From Lichenicola sp964247725 (GTDB lineage Bacteria; Pseudomonadota; Alphaproteobacteria; Acetobacterales; Acetobacteraceae), in the NCBI GenBank assembly GCA_964247725.1, contig CAXTVM010000006.1, positions 1-64,000 of the forward strand: DNA of 64,000 bases, read 5' to 3'. The first letter of the stretch is position 1. The number at the start of each line of letters is the position of its first letter. Of the stretch, positions 26,492 to 35,743 are shown piece by piece. The position numbers and the translations under genes are program-made. The notes beneath the pieces are model-generated. The model worked only from the letters and a program-made list of their open reading frames with translations. It was not told the DNA's origin and searched no databases.

Positions 26492-28216
26492 GTGCGAAAC
26501 GACTCGATGGACGCGGCGGGGGCCCACCGCCGGACGATGGGCCTGGGAACCAAGCTCGGTGCCGGGTTCGCTTTTCTGACCGTGCTGTCAACGGCCATCG
26601 CCGGCATGACGCTCGATCGGATGCAGGCCATGGATCGCGCCACCGCCGTCGTGCGCGACGACTATCTGCCGAGCATCGCATCCGCGGGGAGCCTGGGCCT
26701 CGCGGTCGACAGCGTCCGTCGCTGGCAAGGCAACTACCTGTTGATCTCGCCGTCGGACCCGGCCGCACGTAGGGTGGCAAGCGATGGGCTGCCTGCCGCG
26801 ATCGCGGCGCTAGATGCGGCGCGCGCCAACTACGAGGCCAGGATCAACCCCGGCGAGGAACGCGAGCACTTCGCCACCATCTTCGACCGGGCCTGGCCAG
26901 AGTATCGGCGCGACGTGCAGCAGATGGTGGCCGACAAGGACGCAAGCCAGGAACGGGCGGCGCGCGAGTCCTACTACGGCAAGTCCTTGAGCGATTTCCA
27001 AAGCCTCGACCGCTTTGTGCGGTGGGACCTAGCCTACAACCAGACGCATGGCGAGGCCGCCGGCCGGCGCAGCCGCGACGTCTACGAGGCGACGTGGTGG
27101 ATCGTCGTGGTCGGCAGTCTGCTGGTGCTGGCGCTGAGCCTAGTGACCGCGTTCGGGCTCGTCCGCCACATCGCTCGGCCGGTCGCCGGGATGACCGCGG
27201 CCATGCGCCGGCTCTCCAAGCACGATTTGGACACGGTCGTTCCCGGCGTCGGCCGCGGCGACGAGATCGGCGCGATGGCCGGCGCCGTGCAGGTGTTCAA
27301 GGACAACATGGTCGAGGGCGACCGGCTGGTGGCCGAGCGAGCGGCCGAGCAGCAGGCCCGGCAGCAGCGCTCGGCCCGGCTGGAGGGGCTGGTCGGCGAC
27401 TTCGAGCGCCAGATCAGCGGGACGGTGACGATCCTGGCGTCCGCCGCCACCGAGATGGAGGCGACCGCCCGCTCCATGACCGGAAGTGCGGCGGAGACCG
27501 ACCAGCAGGCGGCTGCGGTGACCCGCGCCGCGGAGGAGTCCGGCATGGGCGTGCAGACCGTGGCGTCCGCCTCGGAGCAGCTCGCCTCGTCCATCACCGA
27601 GATCAACCGTCAGGTCACCGCTTCCGCCACGCTGACCGACAAGCTCGTCGTCAGTGTCCGGCGCACCGACGACACCGTGCAGGCGCTGGCCGAGAGCGCC
27701 GGACGGATCGGTCACGTGGTGGCGCTGATCAACGGCATCGCCAGCCAGACCAACCTGCTGGCGCTGAACGCCACCATCGAGGCTGCCCGCGCCGGGGATG
27801 CCGGCAAGGGCTTCGCCGTGGTCGCTTCCGAGGTGAAGAGCCTGGCGCAGCAGACCGCGCGCGCCACCGACGAGATCGGCGGCCAGATCGCCCAGGTACA
27901 GCAGGCGACCACCGATGCGGTCGATGCGATCCGGCAGATCTCCGGCATGATCGTGGAGGTCGGCGCCATCACCACCTCGATCGCCGCCGCGGTCGAGGAG
28001 CAGGGGGCGGCCACCGCCGAGATCGCGCGCAACGTCCAGCAGACCGCGGCCAGCACCCAGACCGTGACCAGCAACATCGCCGGGGTCAGCCGCGCCGCCA
28101 ACGATACCGGTGCCGCAGCGAGCCAGGTGCTGGGCGCCGCCGGCGACCTGTCGCGACAGGCGGAAAGCCTGTCGCTGGAGGTCAACAGCTTCATCGCCAA
28201 GGTCCGCGTGTCCTGA
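26492..28216 (+). CDS. Methyl-accepting chemotaxis protein
   Basis: A 574-residue transmembrane chemoreceptor. TM1 is at about 20-40 (LGAGFAFLTVLSTAIAGMTL). A four-helix-bundle-type sensing domain follows to about 200 (ATAVVRDDYLPSIASAGSLG). TM2 is WWIVVVGSLLVLALSLVTAF, then HAMP (ARPVAGMTAAMRRLSKHDLD). The signalling domain has the conserved hairpin tip INGIASQTNLLALNATIEAA with EEQGAATAEIARNV downstream. It lacks a C-terminal CheR pentapeptide. GTG at 26492 is preceded by GGAG. No che genes are nearby, so it is an orphan receptor. Confidence 0.92.
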   Translation: MRNDSMDAAGAHRRTMGLGTKLGAGFAFLTVLSTAIAGMTLDRMQAMDRATAVVRDDYLPSIASAGSLGLAVDSVRRWQGNYLLISPSDPAARRVASDGLPAAIAALDAARANYEARINPGEEREHFATIFDRAWPEYRRDVQQMVADKDASQERAARESYYGKSLSDFQSLDRFVRWDLAYNQTHGEAAGRRSRDVYEATWWIVVVGSLLVLALSLVTAFGLVRHIARPVAGMTAAMRRLSKHDLDTVVPGVGRGDEIGAMAGAVQVFKDNMVEGDRLVAERAAEQQARQQRSARLEGLVGDFERQISGTVTILASAATEMEATARSMTGSAAETDQQAAAVTRAAEESGMGVQTVASASEQLASSITEINRQVTASATLTDKLVVSVRRTDDTVQALAESAGRIGHVVALINGIASQTNLLALNATIEAARAGDAGKGFAVVASEVKSLAQQTARATDEIGGQIAQVQQATTDAVDAIRQISGMIVEVGAITTSIAAAVEEQGAATAEIARNVQQTAASTQTVTSNIAGVSRAANDTGAAASQVLGAAGDLSRQAESLSLEVNSFIAKVRVS

Positions 28217-28276
28217 AGCCGGACCGGCGGGCCGCAAGGCCCGCCGCCAGGTCCGACCGACCTGGGCCCGATCAAT

Positions 28277-28705
28277 CTAGCTCTGGCCGATATAGGCGGT
28301 CAGGCTCTCCACCGCGGCGCTGCTGCGGTTGAGCAGCTCGGCGACCACGTCGCCGATGCTGATGACGCCCACCAGCCGACTGGCCTCGAACACCGGCAGG
28401 TAGCGCACGCGGTGCTCGGTCATCAGCCGGAGCGCCTCCTCCAGCGTCGCCGACGGCGACGTCTCGTGCTGCCGCGGTTTCATCGCCTGCTCGGCCGGCA
28501 TCTGCCGGACGCCGCCCGGGTTCTGCGCCATCGCCCGGACGATGCCGCGCTCCGACAGCACGCCCAGCAGCTCCTCGCCGCGCATGACCAGCACGGCGCC
28601 GATGTTGTTCCCGTGCAAGATCTCGGTCACGGCGCCGATCGGCGTCTCCGGGGCGACCCGCACCAGCGCGTTGCCCTTGGTCGCCAGGATCGACGCTACC
28701 GGCAT
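28277..28705 (-). CDS. CBS-domain protein
   Basis: A 142-residue protein made of two CBS motifs (about 8-60 and 75-135), with ILHGNNIGAVLVMRGEELLGVLSER and the parallel LMTEHRVRYLPVFEASRLVGVIS. Paired CBS modules bind adenosine nucleotides such as AMP, ATP or SAM and usually regulate a partner. The start MPVASIL is chosen over a longer frame because it begins at the domain. It lies 118 bases downstream of the SPFH/P-type ATPase chimera on the same strand and may be co-transcribed with that operon. It ends with TAG. Confidence 0.85.
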   Translation of the reverse strand: MPVASILATKGNALVRVAPETPIGAVTEILHGNNIGAVLVMRGEELLGVLSERGIVRAMAQNPGGVRQMPAEQAMKPRQHETSPSATLEEALRLMTEHRVRYLPVFEASRLVGVISIGDVVAELLNRSSAAVESLTAYIGQS

Positions 28706-28823
28706 GTCCGGACCTCCCGCTTCCCAGCGATTAGGCCGTGGAACCTGGGCCGGGGGCAACCCGAAACTGCCGGACCCGCGAGATCACGTCCGGGCCGGCC
28801 GCCGGAGGCTGTCTCCAGACGAT

Positions 28824-29990
28824 CTACGTGTCCTGGAACTTGAGCAGCCTGCCGGCATTCGCCATCACCGCGAGCGTGCCGACATTGTGCGCGACCGCGG
28901 CGACCAGCGCCCCGCTCGGCCCCAGCACGCCCGCCGCCGCCAGTGCGATGGTCGCGGCGGTCCAACCCAGCCCGAGCCCGACATTGACGTGGATGGTCGT
29001 GCGGCAGCGCCGGCTCAGCCGCACGCAGGTGGCGAGCCGGCGCAGGTTGCTGGTCATCAGCACCAGGTCCGCCGAGGCCAGCGCCGCGTCGGTGCCGTGG
29101 CCGCCCATCGCCACGCCCACCGCGCCCGCCTTCAGGGCCAGGCTGTCGTTGATGCCGTCGCCGACCACCATCGGCCGGTATCCGGCCCGGGTCTCCTCCA
29201 GCACGCGGTCGAGCTTCTCCTGCGGCAGCGCCTCCGCCCTGTAGTCCGGGATCCGCAGCAGCGAGGCGATGCGCCGCGCCACCGGCGCGCGGTCCCCAGC
29301 CAGCAGCAGCATCCGGCGCAAGCCCAGCCGGCGCAGGTCCTCCAGCGCCGCCTCCGCCTCCAGCCGCGGCTCGTCGGCCAGCAGCATCCAGCGGATGAAG
29401 CGCCCGCCATCGGCGATCCCGGCGATCGGCCCGTCATGCTCCGGCGGCGGCGGCGCCTCTATGCCGAGCTCGCCGAACAGCTCCGGCCGCCCCATCGCCA
29501 GCACGGCGCCATCATGGCTCGCGGTCACGCCGAACCCAGGCAGCTCGCGCAGCTCGTCCAGCGCCATGAGCCGCTCCGCCGGCACCAGCGCCGCCAGCGC
29601 CCGCGACACCGGATGCGTGCCGGCGGCCCCCCCCCGGCCGTCGCCCGGCGGTCGCAGCGGCGCGAAGCTGTATTCGAGCTGCCGCTCCGGCGCCGGCAGG
29701 AATACAACGCGCTCGAACGGACGCGGCCAGGCCAGCGGCAGCCCGGCCCCCTGCACCCGCGCCACGCGCCCGAACCGCAGCACCACAGCCCTGCTGTCCG
29801 AATACACCTGCCGGACGTTCGAGAACGGCCAGGCCAGCGCCGCCAGCAGCACCAGCGCGAAGATCACCTTGAAGGCGAGCCCGATCGCTTCCGCCCAAGG
29901 GCCAGCAGCCGGGCCAGCAACCGGGCCCGGGGCCAGGCCCCCGCCCGGACCCGCGGCGTCGCCCGCCGTCCCGTCCCCGGCGGCGCTCAT
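28824..29990 (-). pseudogene. Chimera: HflK-like SPFH N-terminus joined to C-terminal part of a heavy-metal P-type ATPase
   Basis: A 388-codon frame with two unrelated halves. Residues 1-115 resemble the start of an HflK-like SPFH protein: Gly/Ala/Pro-rich tail, membrane helix (about 36-55), then QVYSDSRAVVLRFGRVARVQ. From residue 126 it becomes the end of a P1B-type ATPase: the HP motif (H126-P127), a nucleotide-domain remnant, GDGIND at 277-282 and two last helices. The ATPase transmembrane core and DKTGT phosphorylation site are absent, so it cannot pump ions. The junction coincides with a run of nine C at 29627-29635. The ATG overlaps the end of the upstream hflC-like reading frame (ATGA). 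Confidence 0.75.
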
Positions 29991-31066
29991 CGGGTGCGTC
30001 CGGCACCCGCGGTCGAGGCCTGGGTCGAAGGGCCCGGCGCCGGCCCCGCAGGCCCCTCGACGAAGGCGCGGAACGGCGCCGCGTCGGTGCGCAGGATCAG
30101 CCGGGTGTTGTCGCCGACGACGCTGCCCAGCGTGTCGAGCGAGCGCAGCAGCTTATAAAGCTCGGGCGCAGCCGCACAGGCGCGCGCCTAGATGGTGGCC
30201 GCGTCCAGCCGCGACTTCGCCTCGATCCGCGCCGCCTCGGCGTGGGCGTCGGCGACCACGATGCGCGCGTCGCGGTCGGCGTCGGAGCGGATCTTGGAGG
30301 CGGCGCGGTCGCCCTCCGCAGTCACCCGGTCGGCCACCGTGTTGCGCTCGGCGGTCATGCGGGTGACGGTCGCCTCCAGCGTGTCGCTCGGCAGCGTCAG
30401 CCGCTCGACGCCGACCTGCAGGATGTCGATGCCGTAGGTGGCCAGCACCTGGGGCCCCAGCCGCGCCCGCAGCGCCGCCTCGAACGCGTCCAGCTGCACC
30501 CGCGCCGGATCGGTGTTGACCAGCTGCGCCAGGTCGAACTGCGCCGCCACCACCTCGAGCGACGAGCCGGCATAGCTGCGCAGCTGCTCGGCCGCCTCGT
30601 CCGGGACGTTCCGAACCGAGCGCAGGTACTGCACCAGGTGGACCGGGTCGCGCGGCACCCGCCACTCGACGTAGGCCTGGATCAGGATGCGCAGGCCGTC
30701 GCGGGTGCCGACGTCGTGCAGCCCGGTCGAGGTGGTGCGCAGCCTGACGTCGATCGGCACCACCGATTCGAACGGCGCCGGCCAGCGCAGCGCCAGCCCC
30801 GGCGCCGTCAGCACCCGGACCGGGTCGCCGAACGCGGTGACCACCAGCGCCTCGCCCGGCTCGACCATGGTGAGGCAGGCGGCCGCGAACGCCACCGCGA
30901 CGATCAGCCCCGCCAGCCCGAAGCGCCTGATCCGGCGCAGCCGGAGCACGCCGCGATCCGGACCGGCTGCCCCACTGTGTTCGTCGTCGTGCGGGTGGCC
31001 CTGCCCGTGCCCATGCTCATGACCGTGCTCGTCGTCGTGTCCGTGGTGATGGTGGTGACCGAACAC
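29987..31066 (-). pseudogene. HflC-like SPFH protein with His-rich N-terminus, interrupted by an amber codon
   Basis: The frame encodes an SPFH/prohibitin-family membrane protein. Residues 4-30 contain 13 histidines (HHHHHGHDDEHGHEHGHG), a likely metal-binding tail. A membrane helix (about 51-67) and the SPFH domain (EPGEALVVTAFGDPVRV..) follow, then a coiled-coil region. A TAG at 30188-30190 ends the frame after 292 codons. The same frame continues past it with ARACAAAPELYKLLRSLDTL and LILRTDAAPFRAF, the normal HflC C-terminus, and then stops at a TGA that overlaps the ATG of the next gene. A tyrosine codon probably became TAG. Intact length would be 359 residues. Confidence 0.75.
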
Positions 31067-31075
31067 AGGTGCTTC

Positions 31076-32938
31076 CTAGCAGGCCGGTTCCGCCAGCGGT
31101 GCCAGCTCGGCCGGGACGCCGGCGGCGGCGGCGCGAAGGTCGATGAGCGGCGCCGCCGCGCTCCCCGCACCCGGAGCGCCGATGCGGTGATCGACGATCA
31201 GCAGCGGCCGATGTGCCAGCCCCGCCACCAGCCGGTCCAGCCTGCGCTCGAGCAGGAACGGCACCGGACCGGCGGCGTCGGCCTGCCGGTCGGCGGCGAA
31301 GCCGGTGGCGTGGATGTCGGCGTCCGCCACCACCTCGTGCGCCAGCGCCGCCGCCGCGTCCGCGTCGCTGCCGGCCTGGCGCCGCGCGTCGCTCGCTCGG
31401 CTGACCGCGTAGCCGCTGCCCTCCGCCAGCGCGGTGTGCGCGCTGATGGCGGCGGTCTGCACCGCATGGTAGGCCGACGCGGCACCCGGCGGCGGATGGA
31501 TCGCCTCCACCACCACGGCCATGACCTGCAGCCCGGCCGGCACCGCGTCCAGCTCCGCCTGCAGCGCAGCGCCGATGTCGTGCGCGAAGCCGGCGCGGTC
31601 GGCGCCCAGCACGCCGGCCAGGGTGTGGCGCGCGAAGTCGTGCGCCAGCAGCCGGCTGGCGCGCGCCTGAACCAGACGCTGCGGGTCGCTGGCCGCGTAG
31701 GCGGCGTCCAGCGCCGCGCGGTCGCCGAGCCCGACCCGGTAGACCACGCGCAGGTCGATGTTGACCCTCTCGAAGCTCTGCTGCCCCCGCGACAGGCTGG
31801 CGACCAGATAGGCCGCTTCCGACGGGTGCATCTCGTCCCACAGCCGATCCGCCGACGGCCCCGGCATCGCCTCCGCGTCCGGCAGGGTCGCCAACGCCAG
31901 CGCCGGTGCTGCCGCGCCCTCCGCATCGGCCGCGTTGAAGGTGATCGGCACGTCGTGCAGCACGCCGAGCTCCACCGGGCGCAGCCGGCCCAGCGGCCAG
32001 GGGAGGAACAGGTGCAGGCCGGGCCCGAACACCGCCACCGGCCGGCCGAGCCGCTCGTAGATCGTGCGCTGGTCGACCCGCAGCGCCTGCAACCCGGTCA
32101 GCCCCCAGCCGAACAGCACCAGCACCGCCAGCACCGGCGGCGAGGCGGCGCGGCGGCGCGCACGAACGCGATCGCCCAGCTCCGCGACAGGTCCATGCCA
32201 AACCAGTCCCGCACCGCCGCCACCACCGGCTGCGGCCGCCGCCGCGCCAAGGCGCCGGCCAGCACGCTGCGAGCCACCGGCTGCGCGTCGGCCAACGGCG
32301 GGAACGGCACGAACAGCGTGGCCAGCGCCCGGATCGTGATCTCGGCCGCCACCAGCGCGCCCAGCACCGCCGCGACCACGCTCACATACCCGCCGGCGCC
32401 GATGCCGGCATAGATCAGCAGGCCGCCGATCCCGTCCAGCAGCAGCACCGCCACCGGCAGCCGCGCCAGCGCCGCCAGCGCCGCGGCTTCCGGCACCACC
32501 AGCAGCGCGAACGCGCCGATCAGGCTCGCCGCCGCCAGCGCCGCCGTCAGTGCCGGGGCCGCCGCCTGACCCTCGACCGAGCCGGTGCAGCCGACAGAGG
32601 CCACGATCATGGCGACCGCGCCCAGCGTCCCGCACAGGGCCACCTGCTGCCAGCCCCCCCGCCCCGTGCCGCGCGCGCCGCGACAGCCGGGCAGCCGCCT
32701 CGACGGGCGACGCCTCGGCCCGCAGCGCCAGGACGCGGGCTCGAGCCAGCAGCGCGGCGCAGCCCAGACCGGCGCCGAGCACCAGGAACGACGCCGCCAC
32801 CCCGAACCGCATCGCCGCCGCATCGCCACCTGCGCCGATGGCGACCAGCGCCAGCGCGAGGCACGCCCCGGCCCAGGCCAGCAGCGATGCCGATCGGCGC
32901 CCCGCCTGGTTGAACGCGGCCAGCTCGGAAAGGCGCAT
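31076..32938 (-). pseudogene. HflK-like polytopic SPFH protein with two compensating frameshifts
   Basis: The first segment (MRLSELAAFNQAGRRSASLLAW) encodes membrane helices up to about 32660. Near a run of seven C (32654-32660) the coding signal moves to another frame: ALCGTLGAVAMIVASVGCTG, then PVAVLLLDGIGGLLIYAG and LSRSWAIAFVRAAA. Between about 32131 and 32165 it returns to the first frame with PVLAVLVLFGWGLTGL and the SPFH domain (YERLGRPVAVFGPGLHLFLPWPLG). The two shifts equal plus one and minus one. The repaired product would have about six N-terminal helices before the SPFH domain and 620 residues. It is the first gene of the operon with the hflC-like gene, 9 bases apart. Confidence 0.75.
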
Positions 32939-33045
32939 GGAACCCCTTCCGGGCCTCGAGGTTGGAGCGGATCGCCCCGGCGCCGGATTTACCGCAGACC
33001 GTGGGCCGCATGACAACGGTCGGTGCCTGGTTATTGCATGAGGAC

Positions 33046-33225
33046 GAAGGCCAGGGGCTTTACCCCTGGACCCCACTGGGGCCGCGGGCCCCAGGCCCCG
33101 ATTCGTTAAGGTCATGCTTCCACATACGGGATATCTTCTTACCAATCGGGGTTTGGGGCCGTCACGCGCCAGCGTGCTCCGCACGACGGCCCCAACGGGG
33201 TCCAGGGCAGCGCCCTGGCCTTCTT
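33046..33225. repeat. Dispersed imperfect inverted repeat, copy D
   Basis: The longest copy, about 180 bases, in the gap between the divergent hflK-like and M1 peptidase genes. The left arm reads AAGGCCAGGGGCTTTACCCC, then TGGACCCC, GGGGCCGCGGGCCCC and CCCCGATTCGTTAAGG. The right arm reads CCAATCGGGG, GGGGCCGTCACGCG..CGACGGCCCC and CCAGGGCAGCGCCCTGGCCTTCTTC. The arm order is mirrored as in copies A and C. The rest of this 344-base gap (32939-33045 and 33226-33282) shows nothing else recognisable. Confidence 0.8.
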
Positions 33226-33282
33226 CTCCGGCACCATCCCTTTCGGTCTTGCATCGGCGGCCCCCGCTGGCGACGCTGCGGC

Positions 33283-35373
33283 ATGCCGACTCATCGCCGC
33301 GCCCTCGCCGCCTCCGTCCTGATCTGCGCCGCACCCGTCCTAGCCGCCGCCGCGGAGCCCGCCGCGGTCCCGGACGCGCCGCGACCGGCGCACGACGCCG
33401 TCACCCATCCCGGGCCGCCCGGCCCGCCCGCGTCGCCGACGCTGCCGGACCCCGCGGTGATCTTCGCGCCGTTCGACGCCGGCAACCGGCCGAACGCGTA
33501 CCGCTCGGCCGGCGGCATCCCCGGGCCGGCCTACTGGCAGAACCGTGCCGACTACGTCATCGACGCCTCCATCGAGACCGCCGTCCACGTGCTGCATGGC
33601 CGCGAGACCATCACCTACACCAACAACAGCCCCGATCCGCTGGACGTGCTGTGGGTGCAGCTCGACCAGGACATCTACCGCGCCGATGCGCGCTCCAAAT
33701 CCGCCTCTCCCTACTTCGCAGCGCACTCGACCGCCGGCGACGAGATCGAGGCGGTGTCGGTCGAGCAGAACGGCCGCACCGTTCCGGTCCCGTTCCTGAT
33801 CACCGACACCCGCATGCAGGTACGGCTGCCGGCGATGCTGTCGCCCAAGGGCGGCCAGCTCCGGCTGCACGTCGCCTGGCACTACACCGTGCCGGGCCCC
33901 TGGGGCGGCCGTACCGCGGTGACGCCGACCCGCAACGGCGATATCTACGAGATCGCGCAATGGTATCCGCGCATGGCGGTCTACGACGACATCCGCGGCT
34001 GGGACACCGGCCCCTATCTGGGCCAGGAGTTCTATCTCGAGTACGGCGACATCGACTACAACGTGACGGTGCCGTGGGACTTCCTGGTCGAGGGCTCCGG
34101 CGAGCTCGTGAACCCGGGCGAGGTGCTGACCGCGACCGAGCGCCAGCGCCTGGCCGAGGCCGCGCGCAGCGACCGCACGGTGATGATCCGCTCTCCCGAC
34201 GAGGTCACCGACCCGTCGACGCGGCCGACCCGGTCCGGCACCCAGACCTGGCGGTTCCGCATGCGCCACACCCGCGACGTGGCGTTCGGCGCCTCGGCCG
34301 CGTTCGCCTGGGACGCCGCCCGCCTCGACCTCCCGCCGATCGAACCGAAATCGGCAACGCCCTCGTGGCTACCCTGGGCACCGGCAGTGCAGACGCGCCT
34401 GGCGATGTCGATCTACCCGGTGGAGGCGGCGCAGAACTGGATCCGCTCGACCGAGTACGTGAAGCACGCGATCGAGTACTTCTCCAACCAGTGGTACCAG
34501 TTCCCGTATCCAAATGCGGTCAACCTCGCCGGCCACGGCGCCGGCATGGAATACCCGGCGATGGCGTTCGACGGCATCACGGACGCCGGCCGGGAGCTGT
34601 TCTGGATCACCACCCACGAGCTCGGCCACGGCTGGTTCCCGATGATCGTCGGCACCAGCGAGCGCCGGTTCGCCTTCATGGACGAGGGCTTCAACACCTT
34701 CATCGACGTCTATGCGTCGGACCACTTCAACCACGGCGAATACGCGCCCAAGCGCGATCCCGAATACGCGCCGGGCGGCGGCAACCCTGCGGACGAGATC
34801 GTGCCCTGGCTGCGCGACCCCAAGGCACCGGCGATGCTGAGCCCGTCCGACCTCGTCTCCGAGACCTATCGCCACCCGATCACCTACTTCAAGTCGGCGC
34901 TGGGCCTGGTGCTGCTGCGCGAGCAGATCCTGGGGCCGGACCGCTTCGACCCGGCGTTCCGCCGCTACATCTCGGCATGGGCGTTCAAGCATCCCACGCC
35001 GTACGACTTCTTCCGGCTGATGGACAGCGAGGCGGGCGAGGACCTGTCCTGGTGGTGGCGCGGCTGGTACCAGCACAACTGGACGCTGGACCTGGCCGTC
35101 ACCGGCGCCACCTACCCCGGCAACGACTCCACCAAGGGCGTCATCGTCGGCCTCGACACCAAGGGCTGGCTGCTGATGCCGGCGACCCTGGAGGTCCGCC
35201 TCGCCAGCGGCGGCCATGTGCGGGTGACGGTGCCGGTGGAAGCCTGGATGAAGGGCGACCACACCGACGTCACCCTGCCGACGCACGACGCCGTGCGCTC
35301 GGTCCTGCTCGACCCGGACGACAAGCTCCCCGACATCGACCGCGGCAACAACCGGCTGGATCTGCAGCCTTGA
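33283..35373 (+). CDS. Secreted M1-family metallopeptidase
   Basis: A 696-residue zinc aminopeptidase-like enzyme with a signal peptide (RALAASVLICAAPVLAAAA). A Pro-rich linker precedes the M1 beta-domain. The substrate motif is GAGMEYPAM, and the zinc site is H445-E446-x-x-H449 with E468 nineteen residues later (HELGHGWFPMIVG, FMDEGF), all intact. The C-terminal helical part contains YRHPITYFKSALGLVLL. It probably acts in the periplasm on peptides released from proteins. The ATG at 33283 is chosen because it gives the signal peptide; the frame upstream lies in repeat copy D. Confidence 0.9.
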   Translation: MPTHRRALAASVLICAAPVLAAAAEPAAVPDAPRPAHDAVTHPGPPGPPASPTLPDPAVIFAPFDAGNRPNAYRSAGGIPGPAYWQNRADYVIDASIETAVHVLHGRETITYTNNSPDPLDVLWVQLDQDIYRADARSKSASPYFAAHSTAGDEIEAVSVEQNGRTVPVPFLITDTRMQVRLPAMLSPKGGQLRLHVAWHYTVPGPWGGRTAVTPTRNGDIYEIAQWYPRMAVYDDIRGWDTGPYLGQEFYLEYGDIDYNVTVPWDFLVEGSGELVNPGEVLTATERQRLAEAARSDRTVMIRSPDEVTDPSTRPTRSGTQTWRFRMRHTRDVAFGASAAFAWDAARLDLPPIEPKSATPSWLPWAPAVQTRLAMSIYPVEAAQNWIRSTEYVKHAIEYFSNQWYQFPYPNAVNLAGHGAGMEYPAMAFDGITDAGRELFWITTHELGHGWFPMIVGTSERRFAFMDEGFNTFIDVYASDHFNHGEYAPKRDPEYAPGGGNPADEIVPWLRDPKAPAMLSPSDLVSETYRHPITYFKSALGLVLLREQILGPDRFDPAFRRYISAWAFKHPTPYDFFRLMDSEAGEDLSWWWRGWYQHNWTLDLAVTGATYPGNDSTKGVIVGLDTKGWLLMPATLEVRLASGGHVRVTVPVEAWMKGDHTDVTLPTHDAVRSVLLDPDDKLPDIDRGNNRLDLQP

Positions 35374-35743
35374 CCGTAGATGCTGGGTAGAGGACGTCGG
35401 CGACATCAAGCTGACCGAGTTTGGCCGTAACCGGCCTGGCAGCTCTGGCGCGAGAACCTGCGAAAGGCGGACGACGACTGCCGATCGAGCGTCCGGGGCC
35501 GCTGCATGACCCGGACCGTCAGGCTGTCGCGAACTTGCTTGGCAAGCTTGAACTGCACCAGGGTCGGGTCATCTGCCGAACGACGGACGTCCGGTAGCGC
35601 GACGGCATTCGTCGCCATCGCGCTGATCTTCACCTCGACCAGAGCATGATCCGGTCGCTCAAGGCTCACGGATCGTGCTCCAGCTCGTTGTTCTTGCGAG
35701 CGTCTTCATCCGATCGAACACGTCGGTTCGATCGGAGGATGCT
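35374..35743. other. Gap between convergent genes, no confident gene
   Basis: 370 bases between the ends of the M1 peptidase and the Fpg/Nei gene. A minus-strand frame of 87 codons (35406-35669, MSLERPDHALVEVKIS) exists but has no recognisable domain, no good RBS and a random-looking Arg/Ser-rich second half. No clear terminator hairpin was found. Confidence 0.5.

Noticed and set aside
12832..30190. In-frame TAG codons in two genes as a sign of amber recoding
   Set aside because: TAG is used as the ordinary stop of ntrB, ispDF and the CBS gene in this window, and both interrupted genes carry or adjoin further lesions, so decay is the simpler reading.
2930..33225. The large inverted repeats as simple Rho-independent terminators
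   Set aside because: Three of four copies lie upstream of both flanking genes and have no U-tract at the position expected for a terminator.
35406..35669. 87-codon minus-strand frame between the M1 peptidase and Fpg/Nei genes
   Set aside because: No RBS, no recognisable domain and random-looking second half; kept only as a note on the gap.
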